Positions 1-10,501 of a DNA stretch of 64,000 nucleotides are shown here, piece by piece (position 1 is the stretch's first letter; each line of letters starts with the position of its first letter). The translations under genes were made by a program, and so were the position numbers. The notes under the pieces were generated by a model that saw only the letters and a list, made by a program, of their open reading frames with translations, did no database searches and was not told the origin of the DNA. Source of the DNA: an uncultured Paracoccaceae bacterium (GTDB taxonomy: Bacteria; Pseudomonadota; Alphaproteobacteria; Rhodobacterales; Rhodobacteraceae); NCBI GenBank assembly GCA_947495295.1, contig CANLYJ010000003.1:248001-312000 (forward strand), read 5' to 3'.

Positions 1-112
1 CCGACACGTCCGTAAACTGGCAAAATTGCGCCGCAGTCCCAAGCTATTTTTCAGTGATGCGCGGCTACCCTTCATCAGGCCGCTCGCCCATCTCTTCCCG
101 AAGTAACGGAGT
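1..112. other. Left edge, no gene recognised
   Basis: I see no convincing coding frame, RNA gene or terminator here. The stretch lies beyond the 3' end of the minus-strand array, next to the RNase J tail copy. A gene continuing from outside the window cannot be excluded. Confidence 0.4.
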
Positions 113-212
113 TTAGCCCAACCTGCTCACAATCACCATCACCTCGGGCTTCTTGCCAATCTCGCCTTGCGCCGACTTCGCCGCGATGCTCCGCAGCTCT
201 TTTCTAGCTTAA
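113..212 (-). pseudogene. Orphan copy of the RNase J 3' end
   Basis: Read on the minus strand, this stretch encodes a copy of the last 28 residues of the RNase J gene at 638-2302. By eye 25 of 28 residues match, running from ELRSIAAKSAQGEIGKK to VSRLG and a TAA stop. Just upstream, the match to KLEK continues but one base is missing, so the frame is broken, and homology then ends. About 13 of 29 codons differ and most of those changes are synonymous. That suggests the fragment came from a divergent functional rnj allele rather than from recent tandem duplication. There is no start codon, so it is a remnant. Confidence 0.75.
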
Positions 213-267
213 CGCTGCTCCCCCGACTTCAACCAGATCGATCTTGGTTCGTCCGGCGCATCGGGTG

Positions 268-627
268 TCAAAGACCCGTCTCAATCTCGCGATCTTTGGC
301 GAATGCCCGGCAATAATCCGTCCAATCGCGGAAATCATCTGTTGCGAATACGGTGGCACCCTTGGCTTCCCACTCGCCTGTTTTGCGGTCGATCATCGCC
401 CACATGGCGTTTTCTGCATCCGCAATCCCTTCCGCATCTGCCTGCGCAATGGCGGCCTCCGCCCAACGACGCGTCGCGAACATCAGCTTTTCCACGGCTT
501 CGTCCGACCGGACCCATTGCGCCGCGTTCTGGTAAAGCGCCGCGCATTCCGCCATGCTCTCGCTGAACGGTTGGGCCGCAGCAGGGCTTGCAAGAAGGCT
601 GATTAGGACGACGCTGAATAACTTCAT
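268..627 (-). CDS. Small exported protein of unknown function
   Basis: I chose the ATG at 627, which gives 119 residues. It begins with a clear signal peptide (MKLFSVVLISLLASPAAAQ) with an AxA-type cleavage site. A longer in-frame start would overlap rnj and put charged residues before the signal peptide. The mature part is short, mostly helical and rich in Ala, Glu and Trp, with two cysteines (C-A-A-L-Y near the N-terminus, Y-C-R-A-F near the C-terminus) that could pair in the periplasm. It lies 10 bases after rnj on the same strand and is bracketed by rnj and an orphan copy of the rnj tail, which suggests it was inserted there. I do not recognise the family. Confidence 0.65.
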   Translation of the reverse strand: MKLFSVVLISLLASPAAAQPFSESMAECAALYQNAAQWVRSDEAVEKLMFATRRWAEAAIAQADAEGIADAENAMWAMIDRKTGEWEAKGATVFATDDFRDWTDYCRAFAKDREIETGL

Positions 628-637
628 CAAATCCTCA

Positions 638-2302
638 TCACCCCAAACGCGACACAATCACTGTCACCTCAGGCTTCTTACCAATCTCGCCTTGTGCCGA
701 TTTCCGCGCGATGCCCCGTAGTTCTTTTTCCAGCTTGTCGTCGTCCCGCAGCGTCTTGGCATCGGCCCGCCCCAGGAATTGGCTGAGGTCTTCTTCGACC
801 ACTTCGACAAGGGCGGCGTTGTTTCGCCCAACCTCGGGCAGCCCGTTGATTTCCACCCAAGGCTCACCCAGCGGTTCGTCGTTCTCATCGATGATCAGCG
901 TGACGATCATATGCCCGTTCAGCGCCATGCGGATGCGGTTACGCACCACGCCGTCCAGCGCACCGACCTGCACTGACCCATCCAGATAGGTCCGGCCCGT
1001 TTCGATATATTCGGTGACCTTGGGCTGGTTGCCGGACAGGTCGATCATCATCCCGTTAACCGCTACGATCCCCGTCAGCCCGCCTGCATTCGCCACTTTC
1101 ACATGTTCGCGCAAATGCCGGTGTTCGCCATGCATGGGGATCAGGATCTGCGGTTTCACAATCTCATGTAACCGCTGCAAATCGGGCTTATTGGCATGGC
1201 CGGATACATGGTATTTGCCGCCCGCATCATCGACCACATCAACCCCCAACTCCGACAGTTGGTTCATGATCCGAATGACACCGCGTTCATTGCCGGGGAT
1301 GGTTTTAGAGGAAAACAGGAACGTATCCCCTTCCTTCAGTGACAGCCCCAGATACTTGCCCTGCGCCAATTGCGCCGACGCCGCCCGCCTTTCGCCCTGC
1401 GATCCGGTGACCAGCAGCATCAGGTTTTCGCGGGGGATGTTTAGCGCGTCCTCTGGGGAGACGGTGGCCGGGAAGCCCTCCAATATCCCCTCTTCCGTCG
1501 CGGCCTCGACCATGCGCCGCATGGCACGACCCAATAAGCAGACGGATCGTCCAGCGGCCTTCGCGGCCACCGCGAGCGTCTTCAACCGTGCGATGTTCGA
1601 CGCAAACGTCGTCGCCACAACCATGCCGGTCGCATCTTCCATCAATTCGGTGATCGTCGGCCCGATCGACGCCTCGGACCGGCCCGGTGCATCAGAGAAC
1701 ACATTGGTGCTGTCGCAGACGAGCGCCTTGACCCCGTCTTTGGAGACCTCTTCCCACAGGCCTTGGTCCCACGGGTCACCAACCACAGGCGTCTCATCGA
1801 TTTTGAAATCACCCGAGTGCAGCACGCGGCCGTCGGGGCTGTCGATCAACAACCCCGCACTTTCGGGGATCGAGTGGCTGATGGGCAGGTAAGACAGTTT
1901 GAACGGGCCACAGCTGATCATATGCGGATAGGGCTCGACCACTTTCACGACGCTTTCTGGATGCCCATGTTCACCCAGCTTGCGCCGCGCGATATTGGCG
2001 GTAAAGCGGCGGGCATAGACAGGCGCGCCCAGCCGTTCCCAATAGTGCCCGATGGCACCGACGTGGTCTTCATGCGCATGGGTGATGAAGATGCCTTCAA
2101 TCTGCGCCTTGCGCGCCTCAAGCCAGGCAATATCCGGCAGGATCAAGTCCACCCCCGGTGTGCCATCCATATCGGGGAAGGTCACGCCCAGATCGACCAC
2201 GATCAGCCGTTCCTGCCCTTGCGGTCCATAGCCATAGACATAGGCGTTCATGCCGATCTCCCCGGCACCTCCGAGGGGTAGATAGATCAGGCGGTCACTC
2301 AT
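638..2302 (-). CDS. rnj: Ribonuclease J
   Basis: A 554-residue metallo-beta-lactamase/beta-CASP ribonuclease that processes and degrades RNA in the cytoplasm (5'-exonuclease and endonuclease activity in the family). The metal-binding motif HAHEDH is at residues 75-80, after the typical N-terminus LPLGGAGEIGMN. GDFKIDETP, CDSTN, the beta-CASP segment and the H-G-E-H-R-H motif are also present. Length is normal for alphaproteobacterial RNase J. Its ATG overlaps the coaX stop by four bases (ATGA), so it is the distal part of the nuo-birA-coaX-rnj array. An orphan copy of its last 28 codons lies downstream at 113-212. Confidence 0.95.
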   Translation of the reverse strand: MSDRLIYLPLGGAGEIGMNAYVYGYGPQGQERLIVVDLGVTFPDMDGTPGVDLILPDIAWLEARKAQIEGIFITHAHEDHVGAIGHYWERLGAPVYARRFTANIARRKLGEHGHPESVVKVVEPYPHMISCGPFKLSYLPISHSIPESAGLLIDSPDGRVLHSGDFKIDETPVVGDPWDQGLWEEVSKDGVKALVCDSTNVFSDAPGRSEASIGPTITELMEDATGMVVATTFASNIARLKTLAVAAKAAGRSVCLLGRAMRRMVEAATEEGILEGFPATVSPEDALNIPRENLMLLVTGSQGERRAASAQLAQGKYLGLSLKEGDTFLFSSKTIPGNERGVIRIMNQLSELGVDVVDDAGGKYHVSGHANKPDLQRLHEIVKPQILIPMHGEHRHLREHVKVANAGGLTGIVAVNGMMIDLSGNQPKVTEYIETGRTYLDGSVQVGALDGVVRNRIRMALNGHMIVTLIIDENDEPLGEPWVEINGLPEVGRNNAALVEVVEEDLSQFLGRADAKTLRDDDKLEKELRGIARKSAQGEIGKKPEVTVIVSRLG

Positions 2303-3072
2303 GCATTGTCCTTGTTATATTGGTGGATGACGGTCAGGCCGTGCATCGTCAGATCGTCTTCAAAGGCGTCAAATAGCGCTTCGGCCTGCTGAAACAATGG
2401 GGCAAGACCGCCGGTCGAGATCACCTGCATCGGCACGCCCCGTTCACCTTTGATCCGCGCGCATATCTCACGCACAAGCCCGATGTAACCCCAAAAGACG
2501 CCCGATTGCATGCATTCGACCGTATTGGTGCCAATCACCTTTTGCGGCTTGGAAATGTCAACATGCGGCAAGGCGGCAGCGGCATTATGCAGCGCCTCCA
2601 GCGACAGGTTCACACCCGGCGCAATCACCCCGCCCACATAGGCCCCGTCACCGGCAACCACGTCAAACGTGGTCGCGGTTCCGAAATCGACCACAATCAG
2701 GTCGCCACCATGGCGGTGAAACGCGCCCGCTGTATTGACCAACCGATCTGGACCGACTTGCGTGCCTTCATCGACACGCGGGGCGGCAGGCAGCAGGCAA
2801 TCAGGTTTGCCCACGACCAGCGGGCGACAGTTATAGTAACGGTCCGCAAATACGCGCAGGTTAAAGACCACGCGGGGCACAGTGGAGCTGACGATGACCT
2901 CGTCAATATGCACATCCATGTTCTGGAACCGCATCAGCGTCGACAGCCAGACATAATACTGATCCGCCGTGCGCTGCCACTCGGTGCTGGTGCGCCATGT
3001 CGCCAGAAACCGTTCACCGTCCCAGATCGAAAACACAGTATTGGTGTTGCCGCAATCAATGGCCAAAAGCAT
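2299..3072 (-). CDS. coaX: Type III pantothenate kinase
   Basis: This 257-residue enzyme phosphorylates pantothenate, the first step of coenzyme A synthesis. Family signatures are the N-terminal phosphate loop (LLAIDCGNTNT, residues 2-12), G-P-D-R at 107-110 and the D-F-G-T-A-T-T motif at 129-135, which together define the ASKHA-fold type III enzyme. It starts 12 bases after the birA stop and overlaps rnj by four bases, so translation is probably coupled. Placement after birA and before rnj is a common alphaproteobacterial arrangement. CoA supply has no direct link to complex I that I can see. Confidence 0.94.
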   Translation of the reverse strand: MLLAIDCGNTNTVFSIWDGERFLATWRTSTEWQRTADQYYVWLSTLMRFQNMDVHIDEVIVSSTVPRVVFNLRVFADRYYNCRPLVVGKPDCLLPAAPRVDEGTQVGPDRLVNTAGAFHRHGGDLIVVDFGTATTFDVVAGDGAYVGGVIAPGVNLSLEALHNAAAALPHVDISKPQKVIGTNTVECMQSGVFWGYIGLVREICARIKGERGVPMQVISTGGLAPLFQQAEALFDAFEDDLTMHGLTVIHQYNKDNA

Positions 3073-3084
3073 GGGGCCGCCTCC

Positions 3085-3846
3085 TTAGAAAAACACATCC
3101 GCCGCCGGGATCGCGCGCGGGCCGGTGCCGGTGATCAAAACAAGATTGCCGTCCTGATCGATGCTGTCGAAAATACCGGTCACATCCTCGCGGCCCGTGC
3201 GGGCGGTGATCACATCCCCCAGACGGGCGGCATTGGCCAGCCAATCGTCGCGGATGCGGGAGAAGCCGAAATGGCGCAGCTTGTCTTCTTGGGTGGCATA
3301 GGCATCCGCCAGAACGGCCAGAAAATCTTGCGGTGCGACCTCCCACCCACCGGCGGCCATCAGACTGGTTGGGGGAAAGCTGGCATCGGTGACACCTTGA
3401 GGCGTGTGGCGTAAATTGACCCCTATCCCGATCGACAGCCAATCAACAAATGGCCCCTGCCCGCTGCTTTCCAGCAGAATGCCCGCAACCTTACCGCCCG
3501 AAAGCAACACATCATTGGGCCATTTCAGTGCCAGTTTTTCGGCAGGGACATAGATCGCAAGCGCCTGATACAGCGCATTGGCCGCGAGGAAAGATCGCTT
3601 TGCCGCCTCAACAGCCGTGGCTTCGGGTTTGAAAATAAGGGTAGCGTTCAGATTTCCGGGTGGCACCACCCAAGGGCGGCCGCGACGGCCGCGCGCCGCT
3701 GTTTGACGACGCGCCATAATCCAGGTGGGCCGATCCAACAGCGGCGCGCGCCGGGCCGCCTCTGCCATGGTGCTGTCAACACTGTCGAGCACAACACGCC
3801 CATAACCTTCGGGCCAATGCCCGTGGGCGTTATCGCTATTGGACAA
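3085..3846 (-). CDS. birA: Biotin--[acetyl-CoA carboxylase] ligase, class I
   Basis: Biotin protein ligase, which makes biotinyl-AMP and transfers biotin to the carboxylase lysine. One substrate in this window should be the methylcrotonyl-CoA carboxylase alpha subunit at 32346-34259. Visible motifs are the biotinyl-AMP loop GRRGRPW (residues 53-59), KWPNDV (108-113) and [10 protein letters not shown] (117-125). At 253 residues it lacks the N-terminal helix-turn-helix of E. coli BirA, so it is an enzyme only and not a repressor. The start appears to be TTG at 3846, 11 bases inside the end of nuoN. The next in-frame ATG would cut into the conserved N-terminus. Confidence 0.92.
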   Translation of the reverse strand: MSNSDNAHGHWPEGYGRVVLDSVDSTMAEAARRAPLLDRPTWIMARRQTAARGRRGRPWVVPPGNLNATLIFKPEATAVEAAKRSFLAANALYQALAIYVPAEKLALKWPNDVLLSGGKVAGILLESSGQGPFVDWLSIGIGVNLRHTPQGVTDASFPPTSLMAAGGWEVAPQDFLAVLADAYATQEDKLRHFGFSRIRDDWLANAARLGDVITARTGREDVTGIFDSIDQDGNLVLITGTGPRAIPAADVFF

Positions 3847-5272
3847 GCGTCGCCGCCGCAGCTGCGGCCATCGGTTCGATCCCGAACAGGTTCACCACGC
3901 CGACCACCATGATCAATGCGGACGCCATCAGGAACGTCCAAAGCACGGGGTTCATCTTGCCGTCGAGCGCTTCGCCCTCTTCGCCGAAATACATGTAGTA
4001 GACGATGCGCAGATAGTAGAAGGCACCGATGACAGACGCGATCACACCGGCCACGGCCAACCATGCCAACCCACCATCATAGGCGGCGCGCAACACATAG
4101 AATTTGCCAAAGAACCCGACCATGGGCGGCACGCCTGCGAGGCTAAACAGCAGCACCAGCATGGCCAACGCCCGCAACGGTTGCCGCTTGGAATACATCC
4201 GCAGGCTTTCGATATTTGTTACCGGACGCCCGTCCCGCTCCATCCCCAGGATGAAGGCAAAGGTCCCGATATTCATCGTCACATAGATCGCCATATAGAT
4301 CAGCATCGCCTGCACGCCAAAAGCAGTGCCCGCCGCAAGGCCCATCAGGGCAAACCCCATATGCGCGATAGATGAATAGGCCATCAGGCGTTTGATATCG
4401 GTCTGTCCGATAGCGGCAATCGCACCAAGGAACATCGAAACGACAGACAGGAAGGCAACGATCTGCTGCCAATCACCAACAATCCCGCCAAATGCGTCAT
4501 GCACAACCCGGGCAAACAGGCCCATGGCCGCAACCTTGGGGGCTGTGGCAAAGAATGCAGTCACTGGCGTGGGCGAGCCTTCATACACATCCGGCGTCCA
4601 CATATGGAACGGGGCGGCTGATACCTTGAAGGCAAAGCCCGCCAACAGGAAGACCAGACCAAACAGCAAGCCAAGCGAGGCGCCATCAGCCGTCGCCTCG
4701 ATAATGCCAGAGAATAGTGTCGTGCCTGCAAAACCATAGGTCAGCGATGCACCGTAAAGCAGCAGACCAGAGGACAGCGCGCCAAGCACAAAGTATTTCA
4801 GCCCGGCCTCGGTTGATTTCACGCTGTCACGGCGCAATGCGGCCACAACATAAAGCGACAGCGACTGCAGTTCGAGGCCCATATAAAGCGCCATCAGATC
4901 GCCCGCGCTGACCATCACCATCATGCCAACCACGGCCAATGCGACCAGCAACGGATATTCAAACCGCAGCAGGCCCCGGCGTTGCATATAGCTTTCCGAC
5001 ATCAGCAGCACTGCGGCGGCGGACAGCAAGATGGTGATCTTGGCAAACCGCGCAAACCCGTCATCGACGAACATACCGTCAAAGGCGATATTCGTCCCCT
5101 GCCCGTTAATGCCGACCCAGACGGCCAGCAGCACAAACAGCCCCGATGTGGCCCAGGTCAAAAGCGGGGCCATGCCGTCCTTGGTCGTATAAACGGCAGC
5201 CAACAGCGCGCCCATGGCGTAAACCGCCAGCACTATCTCGGGCATCAGGATTTGGATATCGGCAGAAATCAT
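3836..5272 (-). CDS. nuoN: NADH-quinone oxidoreductase subunit N
   Basis: This 478-residue, about 14-helix antiporter-like subunit is one of the proton-pumping modules of the complex I membrane arm. The Mrp-type core is plain: [18 protein letters not shown] with the conserved Glu, the lysine-bearing segment [20 protein letters not shown], and [16 protein letters not shown]. It is the last structural nuo gene of the array, 11 bases after nuoM, and its TAG stop lies inside birA. The start is ATG at 5272. Confidence 0.96.
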   Translation of the reverse strand: MISADIQILMPEIVLAVYAMGALLAAVYTTKDGMAPLLTWATSGLFVLLAVWVGINGQGTNIAFDGMFVDDGFARFAKITILLSAAAVLLMSESYMQRRGLLRFEYPLLVALAVVGMMVMVSAGDLMALYMGLELQSLSLYVVAALRRDSVKSTEAGLKYFVLGALSSGLLLYGASLTYGFAGTTLFSGIIEATADGASLGLLFGLVFLLAGFAFKVSAAPFHMWTPDVYEGSPTPVTAFFATAPKVAAMGLFARVVHDAFGGIVGDWQQIVAFLSVVSMFLGAIAAIGQTDIKRLMAYSSIAHMGFALMGLAAGTAFGVQAMLIYMAIYVTMNIGTFAFILGMERDGRPVTNIESLRMYSKRQPLRALAMLVLLFSLAGVPPMVGFFGKFYVLRAAYDGGLAWLAVAGVIASVIGAFYYLRIVYYMYFGEEGEALDGKMNPVLWTFLMASALIMVVGVVNLFGIEPMAAAAAATLVQ

Positions 5273-5283
5273 ATGCCTGTTCC

Positions 5284-6825
5284 TTAATTCGAAGCAAACT
5301 GGGTGGCGGCCTCAAAGGTCGCCAGCGCCGTTTCATAGTTACCGACCAGCGCATTCACGCTTGGGCCAATGATGTCGAGCACCAAGGCAGGATAAACACC
5401 CAAAAGCAGCGTCATCGCCACCAGCGGGGCAAAGATCATCCGCTCACGCTTGGTCATGTCCGTGATGGTTTTCAGGCTTTCCTTGATCAGGTCACCCATG
5501 ACAACCCGACGGTATAGCCACAGTGCATAAGCCGCCGACAGGATCACACCGGATGTGGCGACAACAGCCACCCATGTGTTGACCTGAAAGATACCGACCA
5601 GGGTCAGGAACTCACCGATAAACCCGGACGTACCCGGCAGGCCGACATTGGCCATGGTGAAGAACATGAAGATCAGCGCATAGGCCGGCATTCGGTTCAC
5701 GAGGCCCCCATAGGCATCAATCTCGCGCGTGTGCATCCGGTCATAGATCACGCCGACACATAGAAACAGCGCGCCAGAGATGAAACCGTGGCTGATCATC
5801 TGGAAAATCGCGCCATCAACACCCTGCTGATTGACTGCAAAGATACCCATGGTGACGTAACCCATATGGGCGACGGATGAATAAGCGATCAGCTTTTTCA
5901 TGTCTTCCTGCACCAATGCTACCAGCGAGGTATAAACAATCGCAATCGCCGACAGCCACAGCACCAGCGGCCCCATCACCTCTGACCCGACAGGGAACAT
6001 CGGCAGGCTGAACCGCAGGAAACCATAGCCGCCCATCTTCAGCAGGATCGCCGCCAGCACGACGGAACCCGCCGTGGGGGCCTGCACGTGCGCATCGGGC
6101 AACCATGTATGAACCGGCCACATCGGCATCTTGACGGCAAAGCTGGCAAAGAACGCGAGCCAAAGCAGCGTCTGCATCCCACCCACAATCTGCACACCCA
6201 GAATGCTGAAATTCTCGGTCCCGAATGTATGTGTCATCAGGGTCGGAATATCGGTGGTGCCTGCATCGGCAAACATTGCGACCATGGCGACCAGCATCAG
6301 GACAGAGCCAAGGAAGGTATAAAGGAAGAACTTGAAGCTGGCATAAATCCGGTTCTTACCGCCCCAGATGCCAATGATCAGGAACATCGGGATCAGTCCC
6401 GCCTCAAAGAACAGATAGAACAGCACCAGATCAAGGGCGAGGAACACGCCCAGCATCAGCGTTTCCAGCAGCAGGAAGGCAATCATATATTCCTTGACCC
6501 GCGTACCGACATCCCAGCAGGACGCGATCACCAGCGGCATCAGGAAGGTGGTCAGCATCACAAACAGGATCGAAATACCATCAACGCCCATTTTATATTG
6601 CAGACCCAACAGCCAGTTACGGGTTTCGACCATCTGGAAGCCCGGATCGGCCGGATCGAAATTTGCCAGAATGAACAGCGACGCAATGAACGTGGTGACC
6701 GTTGTCAGCAGCGCCACCCATTTGGCATTGCGCTGCGCCGCCGCATCATCACCACGCAGGAAAAGGGCCAGAATGACCGCCCCCAAAAGTGGCAGGAAGG
6801 TCGTGAGTGAAAGGACGTTACCCAT
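5284..6825 (-). CDS. nuoM: NADH-quinone oxidoreductase subunit M
   Basis: A 513-residue antiporter-like proton pump subunit of complex I. Family features are [18 protein letters not shown] with the essential Glu, [20 protein letters not shown], and [20 protein letters not shown]. The start is the ATG at 6825, which shares one base with the nuoL stop (TGATG). A longer in-frame start would overlap nuoL by 30 bases and add a non-family leader. It continues into nuoN after 11 bases. Confidence 0.96.
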   Translation of the reverse strand: MGNVLSLTTFLPLLGAVILALFLRGDDAAAQRNAKWVALLTTVTTFIASLFILANFDPADPGFQMVETRNWLLGLQYKMGVDGISILFVMLTTFLMPLVIASCWDVGTRVKEYMIAFLLLETLMLGVFLALDLVLFYLFFEAGLIPMFLIIGIWGGKNRIYASFKFFLYTFLGSVLMLVAMVAMFADAGTTDIPTLMTHTFGTENFSILGVQIVGGMQTLLWLAFFASFAVKMPMWPVHTWLPDAHVQAPTAGSVVLAAILLKMGGYGFLRFSLPMFPVGSEVMGPLVLWLSAIAIVYTSLVALVQEDMKKLIAYSSVAHMGYVTMGIFAVNQQGVDGAIFQMISHGFISGALFLCVGVIYDRMHTREIDAYGGLVNRMPAYALIFMFFTMANVGLPGTSGFIGEFLTLVGIFQVNTWVAVVATSGVILSAAYALWLYRRVVMGDLIKESLKTITDMTKRERMIFAPLVAMTLLLGVYPALVLDIIGPSVNALVGNYETALATFEAATQFASN

Positions 6826-8963
6826 CAGTTCGCCCCCCCGGACAGCGTGACCCATGTCAGCAACACCGCAATCCCAAGCACCATCGCAAAGGCATAGCTA
6901 AAGATATAGCCCGACTGCGCGCGCCCGGCGAGCCGTGTGAAGAATGGAATGATCCCCATGGCCAAGCCGTTGATGCCTCCGTCAATTGTATTTGTGTCGC
7001 CCTGCTTCCACAGGATCCGGCCAAGGGCCACGGCAGGTTTGACAAAGACAAAGTGATAGATCTCGTCAAAGTACCATTTGTTCAGCAGGAACTGATATAG
7101 AGGCGCCTGCTGCTCGGCCAGTTTACCGGGCAGATCAGGACGGCGGATATACATCTGGTAAGCCAGCGCCAGACCGGCCAGCATGGCAAAGAACGGGGCC
7201 AGCTTGACCCAGACAGGCACCTCATGCGCGTCATTCAGTACATGATTGTCGGGGCTGTTATGAATGGCCCCTTCGCCGGGCGCACCGACCAGATTGTAAT
7301 GCGCCTTGCCATGGCCACCCTCATCGGCATGGGCTGCATCATCAGCATGATCATCGCCATGGCTGTCGTCGGCAGCGTGGTCATCACCATGCTCGGACGC
7401 TTCGGCATAAGACACACCAAAGAACTTGCCGACCTTGTCATTCGATCCAAAGAAGGATCCGTACCAGACCATGCCACTGAACACCGCACCAATGGCCAGC
7501 ACGTAAAGCGGAATCAGCATGGAATTGGGGCTTTCATGGGCATGTTCATGCGTATGCTTGTCCCCACGCGGCGTGCCGTAGAAGGTCATGAACATCAAAC
7601 GCCAGCTATAGAAACTGGTCATCAGGGCGGCAATCACCAGCATCCAGAACGCATAGCCACCGGCAGTACCTGCATATGCACTTTCGATAATCGCATCCTT
7701 GGAAACGAACCCGGCAAAGCCTATCGGGAAACCGATATAAAGCAGCGGAATACCAACGCCGGTGATCGCAAGCGTACCAATCATCATCATCCAGAACGTC
7801 TTGGGGATCTTATGACGCAAACCGCCATAGTTGCGCATGTCCTGCTCATGGTGCATCGCGTGAATGACCGATCCCGCACCCAGGAACAGCATCGCCTTAA
7901 AGAACGCGTGGGTCAGCAGGTGGAACATGGCGACGGAATAGACACCGAGGCCAGCGGCCACGAACATATAGCCCAGCTGCGAACAGGTGGAATAGGCGAT
8001 GACGCGCTTGATGTCGTTCTGCACCAGACCAACAGTGGCGGCAAAGAACGCGGTGGTTGCACCAAGGAACACAATGAAATCGGTCGCAGCAGGGGCGTAT
8101 TCCATCAGCGGCGACATGCGGCAGACAAGGAAGACACCAGCGGTCACCATGGTCGCGGCGTGGATCAGGGCGGACACTGGCGTCGGGCCTTCCATCGCGT
8201 CGGGCAGCCATGTGTGCAGGAACAATTGTGCCGATTTGCCCATCGCGCCTATGAACAAAAGGAACGCGATCAGGTTCAGTGTATTCCAGTCCTTCCAAAG
8301 GAAAGTGATTGTATGGTCCTGCAAATCCGGGATCGCGGCAAAGATATCCTCAAACCGGATACTGTCTGTGACCATATAAAGGGCAAAGATACCCAAGGCG
8401 AAGCCGAAGTCGCCCACACGGTTGACGACAAACGCCTTGATCGCGGCGGCATTTGCAGACGGCTTGCGGAAGTAAAAGCCAATCAGCAGATAGGACGCAA
8501 CGCCCACGCCTTCCCAGCCAAAGAACATCTGGACGAGGTTATCGGCCGTCACCAGCATCAACATGGCAAAGGTAAAGAACGACAGATAGGCAAAGAAGCG
8601 CGGGCGATAGCTTTCGTCGTCCCGGAAATTCTCATCATGGGCCATGTAACCAAAGGAATAGAGGTGGACGAGCGCCGACACCGTATTGATAACAATCAGC
8701 ATGATCGCGGTCAGGCGGTCCATCCGGATCGCCCAATCGGTTGATAGTGTCCCGCTTTCGATCCAGCGCAAAATCGTGACGTTGTAACTGCCCCCCGCGT
8801 GGGCTGACGGATCAAACGTCAGAAACACAACCCAGGACAGGATCGCGGCAAGAAACAGCAGGCTGGTCGCCACCCATTGGGCGGCTTTCTCGCCAATCAG
8901 CTTCCAGCCAAACCCGCACAGGATGGCACCGACCAGCGGGGCAAATAGGATGATGGTTTCCAT
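6825..8963 (-). CDS. nuoL: NADH-quinone oxidoreductase subunit L
   Basis: This 712-residue distal proton pump of complex I carries the long lateral helix. The core motifs are in place: [14 protein letters not shown] (Glu at 151), [22 protein letters not shown] (Lys at 243), [17 protein letters not shown], and [14 protein letters not shown]. Two loops in the C-terminal half are unusually rich in His and Asp, at residues 470-476 and 525-555, the second with repeated H-G-D-D-H units. These are not part of the usual core and look like metal-binding or acidic surface loops. The gene lies 5 bases after nuoK. Confidence 0.96.
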   Translation of the reverse strand: METIILFAPLVGAILCGFGWKLIGEKAAQWVATSLLFLAAILSWVVFLTFDPSAHAGGSYNVTILRWIESGTLSTDWAIRMDRLTAIMLIVINTVSALVHLYSFGYMAHDENFRDDESYRPRFFAYLSFFTFAMLMLVTADNLVQMFFGWEGVGVASYLLIGFYFRKPSANAAAIKAFVVNRVGDFGFALGIFALYMVTDSIRFEDIFAAIPDLQDHTITFLWKDWNTLNLIAFLLFIGAMGKSAQLFLHTWLPDAMEGPTPVSALIHAATMVTAGVFLVCRMSPLMEYAPAATDFIVFLGATTAFFAATVGLVQNDIKRVIAYSTCSQLGYMFVAAGLGVYSVAMFHLLTHAFFKAMLFLGAGSVIHAMHHEQDMRNYGGLRHKIPKTFWMMMIGTLAITGVGIPLLYIGFPIGFAGFVSKDAIIESAYAGTAGGYAFWMLVIAALMTSFYSWRLMFMTFYGTPRGDKHTHEHAHESPNSMLIPLYVLAIGAVFSGMVWYGSFFGSNDKVGKFFGVSYAEASEHGDDHAADDSHGDDHADDAAHADEGGHGKAHYNLVGAPGEGAIHNSPDNHVLNDAHEVPVWVKLAPFFAMLAGLALAYQMYIRRPDLPGKLAEQQAPLYQFLLNKWYFDEIYHFVFVKPAVALGRILWKQGDTNTIDGGINGLAMGIIPFFTRLAGRAQSGYIFSYAFAMVLGIAVLLTWVTLSGGAN

Positions 8964-8968
8964 GGAAT

Positions 8969-9274
8969 TCAGCCCTTCATCACGTTGACGTCTTCAACGT
9001 CGATGGTCCCGCGGTTGCGGAAGAAACAAACAAGAATGGCAAGGCCAATCGCGGCCTCTGCGGCGGCGACCGTCAGGACGAACAGGGTAAAAACCTGCCC
9101 CACCAGATCGCCCAAATAGGAGGAAAACGCGACCAGATTGATGTTCACCGCCAGCAGCATCAATTCGATGCTCATCAGCAGAATGATGACATTCTTGCGG
9201 TTCAAAAACAGGCCAAAGATGCCAATGACAAACAAAGCTGCCGCCACCGTGAGATAATGTTCAAGCCCGATCAT
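8969..9274 (-). CDS. nuoK: NADH-quinone oxidoreductase subunit K
   Basis: This 101-residue subunit has three transmembrane helices and forms part of the proton channel next to NuoJ. The conserved membrane glutamates are seen in [20 protein letters not shown] and [12 protein letters not shown]. It has the normal length for the family. It is separated from nuoJ by 84 bases that hold two long palindromes, the largest gap among nuoJ to nuoN. Confidence 0.96.
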   Translation of the reverse strand: MIGLEHYLTVAAALFVIGIFGLFLNRKNVIILLMSIELMLLAVNINLVAFSSYLGDLVGQVFTLFVLTVAAAEAAIGLAILVCFFRNRGTIDVEDVNVMKG

Positions 9275-9299
9275 CGGATAATCCTTCAGCCTTCATTAC

Positions 9300-9323
9300 G
9301 AAGAAAATTTGCAAATTTTCTTC
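9300..9323. repeat. Perfect 24-base palindrome (nuoJ-nuoK gap, first)
   Basis: GAAGAAAATTTG is followed directly by its reverse complement. It is AT-rich within GC-rich DNA. With the second palindrome six bases away it forms a paired hairpin between nuoJ and nuoK. There is no run of T after it on the coding strand, so it is not a standard rho-independent terminator. It may be an RNA-stabilising or attenuating hairpin, or a REP-like element. Confidence 0.85.
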
Positions 9324-9328
9324 AGTCC

Positions 9329-9357
9329 GGAAGATTTTTCGTAACGAAAAATCTTCC
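9329..9357. repeat. 29-base inverted repeat (nuoJ-nuoK gap, second)
   Basis: GGAAGATTTTTCGT, one base, then its 14-base reverse complement. It ends two bases from the nuoJ stop codon. It partners the palindrome at 9300-9323, and a similar two-hairpin layout with different sequence is at 55844-55889. Confidence 0.85.
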
Positions 9358-9358
9358 A

Positions 9359-9964
9359 TCACAAACCCTGCCCTGGTTTCACGTCACGCAATTCCATCGC
9401 CTTGGCCGGATCGCGATACATCTGCGCCAGCACGTTCTGGCGTTTGATATCCACCCGGTGGCGCAGGGTCAGCACGATCGCCCCAATCATCGCAACCAAC
9501 AGGATCAGACCCGCCAGTTGGAACAACAGGATGTATTTGTCATAAATCAGCAGGCCCAGTGCTGCCGTGTTTTCCAGATCACCTTGAGGTGCTGCGATCC
9601 GCCCTTCGACCCCGTCCGAGAAACCCCAGACACCAAAGGCCAGCGCAAGCTGCATGATAATCACCACACCGATCAACAAGGCGAGCGGCATATATCTGGC
9701 CATCTCCGCCTTCAACTCGGCGAAATCGACATCCAGCATCATCACCACAAACAAAAACAGCACCGCGACCGCACCGACATAGACGATGATCAACAACATC
9801 GCGACGAACTCGGCACCCAAGGTCACGAACAGCCCGGCAGAGGACAAGAACGCCAGAATAAGCCACAGCACCGAATGTACCGGGTTGCGGCTGACAACCG
9901 TCATCAGCCCCCCGGCAACAGTCGTCACCGCGAATAGGTAGAATGTGAATGCGAAGACGGTCAT
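9359..9964 (-). CDS. nuoJ: NADH-quinone oxidoreductase subunit J
   Basis: This 201-residue membrane subunit of complex I has five predicted transmembrane segments. The conserved third-helix region [22 protein letters not shown] is present, followed by VMMLDVDF. The ATG at 9964 overlaps the upstream carboxymuconolactone-decarboxylase-like gene by four bases (ATGA). Downstream is an 84-base gap with two palindromes before nuoK. Confidence 0.96.
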   Translation of the reverse strand: MTVFAFTFYLFAVTTVAGGLMTVVSRNPVHSVLWLILAFLSSAGLFVTLGAEFVAMLLIIVYVGAVAVLFLFVVMMLDVDFAELKAEMARYMPLALLIGVVIIMQLALAFGVWGFSDGVEGRIAAPQGDLENTAALGLLIYDKYILLFQLAGLILLVAMIGAIVLTLRHRVDIKRQNVLAQMYRDPAKAMELRDVKPGQGL

Positions 9965-10359
9965 GCGCTTTCGTCCTTTTCCAACACTTCATTGGCCAGC
10001 TCCATGGTCTTGGTCATGGCTGGCACGCCGCCGAACATACCCATCTGGGCGATAGTTTCGGCGATTTCCTGTTTCGTCGCCCCTGCTTCCACCAGATGGC
10101 GGACCGTCATACGGATTTGCGCCTCGGCCTGCCCGCCCAGCACGGTCAGTGCGGCAAGGGTCAGCAAAAGCCGGGTCTTGGCATCCAGCCCATCGGGGCT
10201 GATCCCCTTGCCCATGAAGGTTTCCATCATGTCCTTGGACATGGTCGGGAACAGGGCCTCAAACCCTTTGGGCGTGAACGATTCCAGCGCCGGGTTCATG
10301 GCTTTCGCCCAATCCTGGCCCATCTTCATCATCGCTTCAAAAGGGTTCTGGTCGGTCAT
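9961..10359 (-). CDS. Carboxymuconolactone decarboxylase-family protein
   Basis: A 132-residue, all-helical cytoplasmic protein with the AhpD/CMD-like core ([20 protein letters not shown], then [20 protein letters not shown], then [10 protein letters not shown]). It contains no cysteine, so it lacks the CxxC pair of the peroxidase-type AhpD members; its activity is not evident. The N-terminal 45 residues are a Met-rich extension. It sits between nuoI and nuoJ and overlaps nuoJ by four bases, so it is co-translated with complex I. A CMD-like gene here fits the accessory-gene-rich nuo loci of Rhodobacterales. Confidence 0.82.
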   Translation of the reverse strand: MTDQNPFEAMMKMGQDWAKAMNPALESFTPKGFEALFPTMSKDMMETFMGKGISPDGLDAKTRLLLTLAALTVLGGQAEAQIRMTVRHLVEAGATKQEIAETIAQMGMFGGVPAMTKTMELANEVLEKDESA

Positions 10360-10501
10360 GTATCCACTCCCATGCGCAAGGGCAGTGCCGTCACGCGGGG
10401 CAAAGCGATAGCGCCGCCCCGGGGGGGCGTGACGGCGCAGCTCGACCTAACGGCCGGGCGGTACAATGCCGCAACACGCTGAGAGAAGATGACAACGACA
10501 C

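Noticed and set aside
1014..1892. Long open frame on the plus strand opposite rnj
   Set aside because: It is the antisense of a well-conserved RNase J gene; the product is Ser/Thr/Pro-rich and has no domain, as expected for shadow frames in GC-rich DNA.
7224..8744. 506-codon plus-strand frame opposite nuoL
   Set aside because: It covers conserved NuoL coding sequence in antisense; the product is His/Arg/Gln-rich without hydrophobic core.
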